Shown here one piece after another: positions 5,781 through 10,191 of a stretch of DNA of 10,191 bases (the first letter of the stretch is position 1; the number at the start of each line of letters is the position of its first letter). This DNA is from Anaerolineales bacterium. GTDB lineage: Bacteria > Chloroflexota > Anaerolineae > Epilineales > JAANWY01. A model generated the notes under the pieces. It saw only the letters and a list, made by a program, of their open reading frames with translations. It made no database searches and was not told the DNA's origin. Where the stretch lies: NCBI GenBank assembly GCA_018263655.1, contig JAANWY010000017.1, positions 1 through 10,191 on the forward strand, given 5' to 3'. The position numbers and the translations under genes are program-made.

Positions 5781-8735
5781 ATGATTGGACGCTTGGGCGA
5801 GAGGTTCATCGAAAGCGGTTGGCTGATCGCGTCAATCGTCGTTGCGACGTTCTTGAACCCCTTCAGCGCCCAAGTCTTCGAGCCGGACAAAGCAGCGCTG
5901 TTGCACGGCTTGGCGATATTGATGCTCGCTGCGTGGGTGATCCGAGGTCTGGAGCATCTTGTTGCGGATGGGGCCCGCGCGACAAGTCCATCACGGGTGA
6001 AGCGTGCCGTCGCGGAGACGGCACGCGGATTGTGGGCAAGACCCATCGCGGCCCTCGCGCTGGCACTTGCCCTGGTCTACGTGGCCTCGACGCTCACCTC
6101 CATCTCCCCGCGAATGAGCTGGTGGGGCTCATACCAGCGTGGCCAGGGGACTTATACCTTCCTCATCTATCTGACCTTGTTCTTTGTAGTGCTATCCGTC
6201 CTGCGGCGTGAGGATCAGCTCCAGCGGTTAGTCACCACCATGCTGTTGACATCGTTCCCAGTCGCAGTGTACGCCATTCTCCAACACTACGGCTTGTCGC
6301 TGGTTCGCTTTGCAGAGGGCGGTGTTGAGACCCGTGTCATTTCGACGTTGGGGAATGCCATCTTTTTGGCGGCGTATCTGGCGATGGTGGTACCATTGAC
6401 GCTGTGGCGGCTTCTGAGATCGGCAAGGGCTTGGTCCGGTCGGGAAATTCAGTCCGCGTTGGTTACTCTCCTGTACGGTGGCTTGTTCGTTCTCCAGTTA
6501 CTGGCCGTCGTGTTCACCCAGAGTCGTGGTCCACTGGCCGGACTGATGGCCGAACTCATCGTCTTTGTGTTGTTGGTGGCGGTGCTGCGCCGGCGCCGGC
6601 GTTGGGCGTTGGCCGGCGTCCTCTTGGCCACAGCAGCCGTCGCCGTGCTAGTGGCCTTGAATGTCCCTGGTCTCGCCCCAGAGGCGCTTCAGAGCTTCTC
6701 CTACTTGAGGCGCTTGCGGGGCATTCTCGGCTCGAATGAAGTGCGAGCCCGGCTCCTGGCGTGGGATACGGTGCTGCAGGCGGTGCGCGCTGATCCACTG
6801 CGAGTCGCGCTGGGCTATGGACCAGAGACGATGAAGTCTGTGTTGACGGGTTTCATGCCGGCCGAGCTATGGGTCCTCCAGGGAGGTGGCCAGTACGGTA
6901 CCTTCGATCGGGCACACAATGCGGTTTTTGATGCGCTGTACGCGCAAGGTCTGGTTGGTGTCATCACGTATCTGTCCCTCTACGGGCTCATCTTCTATCA
7001 GTCGCTGCGGTGGTTGGGACTGGTTCGGTCTCGGCGCGCGGCCGGCAGCTTGGCCGGTCTGCTGATCGGTGGCGCGGTAGTCGGCTTGGTTGTGCCGTGG
7101 TTATGGCACGGCGATCTCGTGCTGATGGGTGTTGGTGTGCCGGCGGGCATGATTGTTGGCCTGATCCTGTACCTCATCGGTAACATCATCGTTGCGCCGG
7201 TTCTCGAGGTGGAAGCCGACGAGGGGCGCTCCCTCCTGCTGGCCGCTTTGTTGGCAGCCATCGTCGGCCATTTAGTAGAGACCCAGACGGGCATCGGCAC
7301 CGTGGCTACGCGCTCCTATTTCTGGCTGTACACGGCCCTCATCATTCTGCTGGGCACCGATCGTGTTGGCGAGCCCGAACGGATATCACAACGTTCAGCA
7401 TCTGCATCGCGGGAGCGAGGTCGTGGCCGGCGGGGGCGACCTCGAGGTAACATGGCTACATCTGTGCTTGCAACCGAATCCCTGGCGCCGACCATCGCGC
7501 TGGCGCTTGTAACCGCTGCTCTGCTGGGTACACTGAGCTACGCCTTCATTCACGGCTTTAGCGTGGAAGGCGCTCGGGTGCCGGCCCGGATCTTGATTTG
7601 GTGCACGTGGTTGTTCGCCGGATTGATTATTCTGTTGGAGCGTGATCCCTTGCGTGCTGAGGTCTCATCGCTGGGCGGGGATGTGCTGGTGTATGCGGCG
7701 GTGTCATTGGTCTGGGTGCTACCGTTTGTGGTATATCATCGCGCCAATGCCCAGACTCTGGAACGCCTAACCGCGTCCTACGGCGTGTTTGTCGGCTGGT
7801 TGCTGTTGACCGTGGCCGGCATCGCTGTGGCATTGCAGTGGGGGCGTTCGTCAGTGCGTTCCGATACGGAGTCCGGTTGGCTTGTGGCGCACGCCTTGAT
7901 TCTGGCGCTGGCGCTGGCTTGGGTGTGGCAGGTCGATATCACGCGGATTCGGGCCGATATCTACGAGAAGGTGGGTCAGACGGCCTTAGGCGCCGGCTAT
8001 GAGGAGCAGGCAATTCCCAACCTGCAGCGGGCAGTGGCGTTGCAGCTGGAGCAGGATCAGTATTACGTCTACCTCGGAGGGGGCTATGTCGAGCAGGCTC
8101 GACGGGCATCGGACGTGACGGCCAAAGATGGCTGGATGGAACAGGCGCGCCAGGTGTTCGAACGAGGTCAGGCGCTGGCGCCGCTGGATAGCGATCATCC
8201 GCGCCAGCTGGGTTTGGCATACCGGGTGTGGGCTGACTGGGCGGAGGATTCAACGGTACGCCGGCAGCGGCTCCAGCGCTCCCTCAGCTACTACCAGGCG
8301 GCGGTGAGGCTGAACCCTGAGAATCCCGATCTCCGTCTGGATCTTGCCAGCGCGTACTTCGCTTTGGGGATGAGCGAGGAGGCATTGGCGCAATATCAGC
8401 ATGCCGTGGAGATTGGGTCGCCGGATCATCTGGGACGGGCTCATGCCGGCCTCGGGGATGTTCAAGTGATCCAGGGGCGTCTGGATGAGGCCATGCAGTC
8501 GTATCGCCAGGCGATGGCGGCCGGCCGGGATAAGCAAGAGGTGGTGCAAGCGCGAATCAGCGCCGTCGACAGGTACCCTGAGGACATCGACGTGCGTGAG
8601 AGTTTGGCGTTGGTGTATGCGGCGGCTGGTCGTCGAGACGATGCGCTCACTGAGTTGAAGGCTGCGCTGGACGTGGCATCGAACGATGCGGAGCGGGCCG
8701 AGGTGGAGGACTTGATCAAGATGGTGAGGCAGTAG
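5781..8735 (+). CDS. O-antigen ligase (Wzy_C)-like polytopic protein with C-terminal TPRs
   Basis: Likely an inner-membrane enzyme that ligates or polymerises lipid-linked glycans at the outer face. The ATG at 5781 gives 984 residues; an in-frame TTG at 5763 would add six. Neither has a good ribosome binding site, and a TAG at 5751 bars extension. Residues 1-~540 carry about a dozen hydrophobic helices. A TQSRG motif (Arg249) after one helix and a large loop (~290-385) ending in DRAHNAVFD (His379) match the pattern of the O-antigen ligase/Wzy family, where an Arg and a His in the periplasmic loop are needed. An Arg/Gly/Ser-rich linker (~536-557), probably cytoplasmic, separates a second helix block (~560-725). 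From ~730 to the end come several TPRs, including AIPNLQRAVAL, SLSYYQAAVRLNPENPDLRLD and EALAQYQHAVEIG. It has its own promoter. The family is fairly sure; the exact reaction and glycan are not. Confidence 0.88.
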   Translation: MIGRLGERFIESGWLIASIVVATFLNPFSAQVFEPDKAALLHGLAILMLAAWVIRGLEHLVADGARATSPSRVKRAVAETARGLWARPIAALALALALVYVASTLTSISPRMSWWGSYQRGQGTYTFLIYLTLFFVVLSVLRREDQLQRLVTTMLLTSFPVAVYAILQHYGLSLVRFAEGGVETRVISTLGNAIFLAAYLAMVVPLTLWRLLRSARAWSGREIQSALVTLLYGGLFVLQLLAVVFTQSRGPLAGLMAELIVFVLLVAVLRRRRRWALAGVLLATAAVAVLVALNVPGLAPEALQSFSYLRRLRGILGSNEVRARLLAWDTVLQAVRADPLRVALGYGPETMKSVLTGFMPAELWVLQGGGQYGTFDRAHNAVFDALYAQGLVGVITYLSLYGLIFYQSLRWLGLVRSRRAAGSLAGLLIGGAVVGLVVPWLWHGDLVLMGVGVPAGMIVGLILYLIGNIIVAPVLEVEADEGRSLLLAALLAAIVGHLVETQTGIGTVATRSYFWLYTALIILLGTDRVGEPERISQRSASASRERGRGRRGRPRGNMATSVLATESLAPTIALALVTAALLGTLSYAFIHGFSVEGARVPARILIWCTWLFAGLIILLERDPLRAEVSSLGGDVLVYAAVSLVWVLPFVVYHRANAQTLERLTASYGVFVGWLLLTVAGIAVALQWGRSSVRSDTESGWLVAHALILALALAWVWQVDITRIRADIYEKVGQTALGAGYEEQAIPNLQRAVALQLEQDQYYVYLGGGYVEQARRASDVTAKDGWMEQARQVFERGQALAPLDSDHPRQLGLAYRVWADWAEDSTVRRQRLQRSLSYYQAAVRLNPENPDLRLDLASAYFALGMSEEALAQYQHAVEIGSPDHLGRAHAGLGDVQVIQGRLDEAMQSYRQAMAAGRDKQEVVQARISAVDRYPEDIDVRESLALVYAAAGRRDDALTELKAALDVASNDAERAEVEDLIKMVRQ

Positions 8736-8823
8736 CGGAGGGAGAGGGATTCGAACCCCCGGTGACGCTAAGCGCCACAGCGGTTTTCAAGACCGCCGCC
8801 TTAAACCACTCGGCCATCCCTCC
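8736..8823 (-). tRNA. tRNA-Ser(UGA)
   Basis: On the minus strand the 88-nt sequence folds as a class II tRNA: acceptor GGAGGGA/TCCCTCC with discriminator G, D arm, anticodon stem GCGGT/ACCGC with loop CTTGAAA (anticodon TGA, decoding UCA), a long variable arm TGGCGC-TTA-GCGTCA, and T arm with TTCGAAT. The long variable arm and discriminator G are those of tRNA-Ser. CCA is not encoded. Its 3' end touches the TAG stop of the convergent O-antigen-ligase-like gene with no base between. Confidence 0.96.
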
Positions 8824-8836
8824 GCGTCTGCTCGTA

Positions 8837-8865
8837 ATTATAGCCGGCAGCCGATCATTGCACAA
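8837..8865 (-). promoter_or_regulatory. Promoter of tRNA-Ser
   Basis: On the minus strand TTGTGC (8865-8860) and a consensus TATAAT (8842-8837) are 17 bp apart. Transcription would start near 8830, about seven bases before the mature 5' end at 8823, a usual distance for bacterial tRNA genes. Confidence 0.65.
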
Positions 8866-8906
8866 ATCACTTAATTTCCATTTTGGCAAATAGTCATCTA
8901 GGGGCG

Positions 8907-10043
8907 TCAACTGTGCTGAGCTCGCCGCCCTCGTGATTTACAAGCCTTCGTTGATTGGGGCGGCGAATCTGAACGCATTGGTGAAGCCATCAACTCGCGC
9001 GAGGTCTGCGGTTCGAATTGCCTCGTGAGTAAGGCCAGCGCCCCCAACGCGATCACACTGAGAATCCCCAACGCAATCAGCTTGTACAAGCGGCTTTGAA
9101 GCACCAACGCCAGCCCACCGAAGCCAGCACAAAGGACATAATACCCGATAACGACTTGGCGCTGGGATAAGCCGAGATCGAACAGTCGATGATGGAGATG
9201 ACTACGGTCAGCCAGCCACGGTGCTCGTCCATGACGCACACGCATCATAATCTGCCAGGCGACATCGAGAATCGGGATACCAAGCACAAGGAGCGCGGTC
9301 GCCAGCTTGGCCGGCGCAATCAGCGAAAAGGCTGCCAGGTTGTAGCCAAGGAACATTGAGCCAGCCGTGCCCATGAATACCCGCGCCGGGTGGAAATTCC
9401 AAGGCAGAAAACCTAAGCAGGCTCCTACCAGCGCCACGGGAAACAGACCCACGGCCAATTGGCCGATCTGACCATAGCTGTGGACGGCAAATAACAAAGC
9501 GGCGATGGCACCGACCCCGGTCGCGAGCCCATCCAGGCCATCCAAGAAGTTCACTGTGTTGATCATGCCCATAAGCCAGGCAAGACTCACCGGGATAACC
9601 AACCACATGGGGAGGATGACTAATTCGTTTGTCAAGGGATTGGTAAATCGCTCGAGGAATACAGTGTGAGCGATGGCAATGATGGCCAGGACAAACTGGG
9701 CGACGAATTGAGACCGGGGTGTCTGCTCGTGCCAATCGTCGTAGGCGCCGAAAAGCGTCGCCACGCCGGCTCCTAGCAAGACGCCCCGCAGGCGCAGCCA
9801 GTCGTCCGGATCTTGAGGTTGTGGCATGCGCCCTGTACCGTAAAGCCAATAGATAGCCAAGGCCGAGGTGAAGAATCCCAGGGCAAGTGCCAATCCACCC
9901 CAGCGAGGCACTGGGTGAGCGTGAACGTGCTTCAGTGCCCGGGGTACGTCAACAACGCGAAAATGGCGGGCTACTCGAGCGATAACGGGTGTCAGCGCCA
10001 AGCTTACGGCGAACGCGATGGCAAATATGAGTGGCGGGGCCAT
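8907..10043 (-). CDS. WecA/TagO-like polyprenyl-phosphate sugar-1-phosphate transferase
   Basis: Polytopic inner-membrane enzyme of the MraY/WecA superfamily. It should transfer a sugar-1-phosphate (commonly GlcNAc-1-P) from a UDP-sugar to undecaprenyl phosphate, starting cell-wall or surface polysaccharide synthesis. The 378 residues match the family's ~350-380. Motifs seen: HVHAHPVPRWGG (39-50), catalytic Asp pair in GAYDDW (102-103), NTVNFLDGLDGLATG with Asp168 and Asp171, LPWNFHPARVFMGTAGSMFLG (213-233), IPILDV (256-261), and the His motif DRSHLHHRL (279-287). The usual Asp in the GDxGS motif is Thr226 here. The DRxHLHHRL motif points to the WecA/TagO branch, not MraY. GAGGTG (10056-10051), seven bases upstream, supports the ATG. 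It converges on the O-antigen-ligase-like gene, suggesting a shared envelope-glycan role. No secure promoter was identified in 10044-10191. Confidence 0.92.
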   Translation of the reverse strand: MAPPLIFAIAFAVSLALTPVIARVARHFRVVDVPRALKHVHAHPVPRWGGLALALGFFTSALAIYWLYGTGRMPQPQDPDDWLRLRGVLLGAGVATLFGAYDDWHEQTPRSQFVAQFVLAIIAIAHTVFLERFTNPLTNELVILPMWLVIPVSLAWLMGMINTVNFLDGLDGLATGVGAIAALLFAVHSYGQIGQLAVGLFPVALVGACLGFLPWNFHPARVFMGTAGSMFLGYNLAAFSLIAPAKLATALLVLGIPILDVAWQIMMRVRHGRAPWLADRSHLHHRLFDLGLSQRQVVIGYYVLCAGFGGLALVLQSRLYKLIALGILSVIALGALALLTRQFEPQTSRELMASPMRSDSPPQSTKACKSRGRRAQHS

Positions 10044-10109
10044 GTTTACTCACCTCTTCAGTAGGATCAACTTTTTAAGTAAGCGTTCAGGGGGCAACCC
10101 ATGGAGCAT

Positions 10110-10169
10110 CCCTTCGACAGGCCCTTCGACAGGCCCTTCGACAGGCTCAGGACGCCGCTCAGGACGCCG
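10110..10169. repeat. 12-bp-period modular tandem array (copy 3 of dispersed repeat)
   Basis: Three perfect copies of CCCTTCGACAGG (10110-10121, 10122-10133, 10134-10145) are followed without a gap by two perfect copies of CTCAGGACGCCG (10146-10157, 10158-10169). The same two words occur at 5444-5503, and the first appears inverted at 1115-1126. The array lies about 66 bp upstream of the WecA-like start codon, in what should be its promoter or leader region, and probably continues past the window as related sequence. Confidence 0.85.
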
Positions 10170-10191
10170 CCTGAGTAGACCGAGGCGAAGC

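Noticed and set aside
8716..8910. 64-residue minus-strand frame with GGMAEWFKAAVLKTAVALSVTG
   Set aside because: This is the familiar false translation of a tRNA-Ser gene; the bases are fully explained by the tRNA at 8736-8823 and its promoter.
9208..9849. 213-codon minus-strand frame inside the WecA-like gene
   Set aside because: Shadow frame: it is Arg/Cys-rich with no recognisable motif, while the overlapping frame holds every conserved motif of the transferase.
10110..10169. Possible CRISPR array
   Set aside because: The repeats are 12 bp, directly abutting and without unique spacers, and there are no cas genes nearby.

Overview
The window reads as a chromosomal stretch of a free-living bacterium, most likely a member of the Chloroflexota (Anaerolineae-like). 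This placement is an inference. It rests on the O-antigen-ligase-like membrane protein fused to tetratricopeptide repeats, the style of the WecA/TagO-type transferase, the secreted matrixin with dockerin-like EF-hands, and intergenic repeats built on the words CCCTTCGACAGG and CTCAGGACG. No rRNA or other strict taxonomic marker is present. There is no phage module, CRISPR array or complete insertion sequence.

Layout. Bases 1-975 (+) are the 3' part of an unrecognised, probably beta-rich protein. Bases 976-1323 hold a dispersed repeat copy and a near-consensus sigma-70 promoter for acs. Bases 1324-3249 (+) encode a complete AMP-forming acetyl-CoA synthetase. Bases 3250-3789 are non-coding: a 153-bp inverted-repeat element, an 18-bp-stem terminator, an 11-bp tandem repeat and a perfect 54-bp palindrome. 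Bases 3790-5139 (+) encode a secreted matrixin-type zinc metallopeptidase ending in a dockerin-like calcium-binding pair. Bases 5140-5780 contain its terminator, a 0.3-kb MITE-like element with 33-bp imperfect terminal inverted repeats and a flanking direct repeat, and a near-consensus promoter. Bases 5781-8735 (+) encode a large polytopic O-antigen-ligase/TPR protein. A tRNA-Ser(UGA) on the minus strand abuts its stop codon. Bases 8907-10043 (-) encode a polyprenyl-phosphate sugar-1-phosphate transferase of the WecA/TagO/MraY superfamily, and the window ends in 12-bp tandem modules.

How the genes relate. The genes are mostly single transcription units, each with its own promoter or terminator, not one operon. 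The O-antigen-ligase-like protein and the WecA-like transferase converge on the tRNA and plausibly serve the same process, lipid-linked glycan initiation and polymerisation or transfer at the cell envelope. Acs (acetate activation) and the secreted protease are functionally separate.

Most notable for a second look: the MITE-like element with an apparent target-site duplication, the loop-free 54-bp palindrome, the dispersed 12-bp-module repeat family at three loci, and a WecA-like enzyme whose usual metal-binding Asp (GDxGS) is replaced by Thr.
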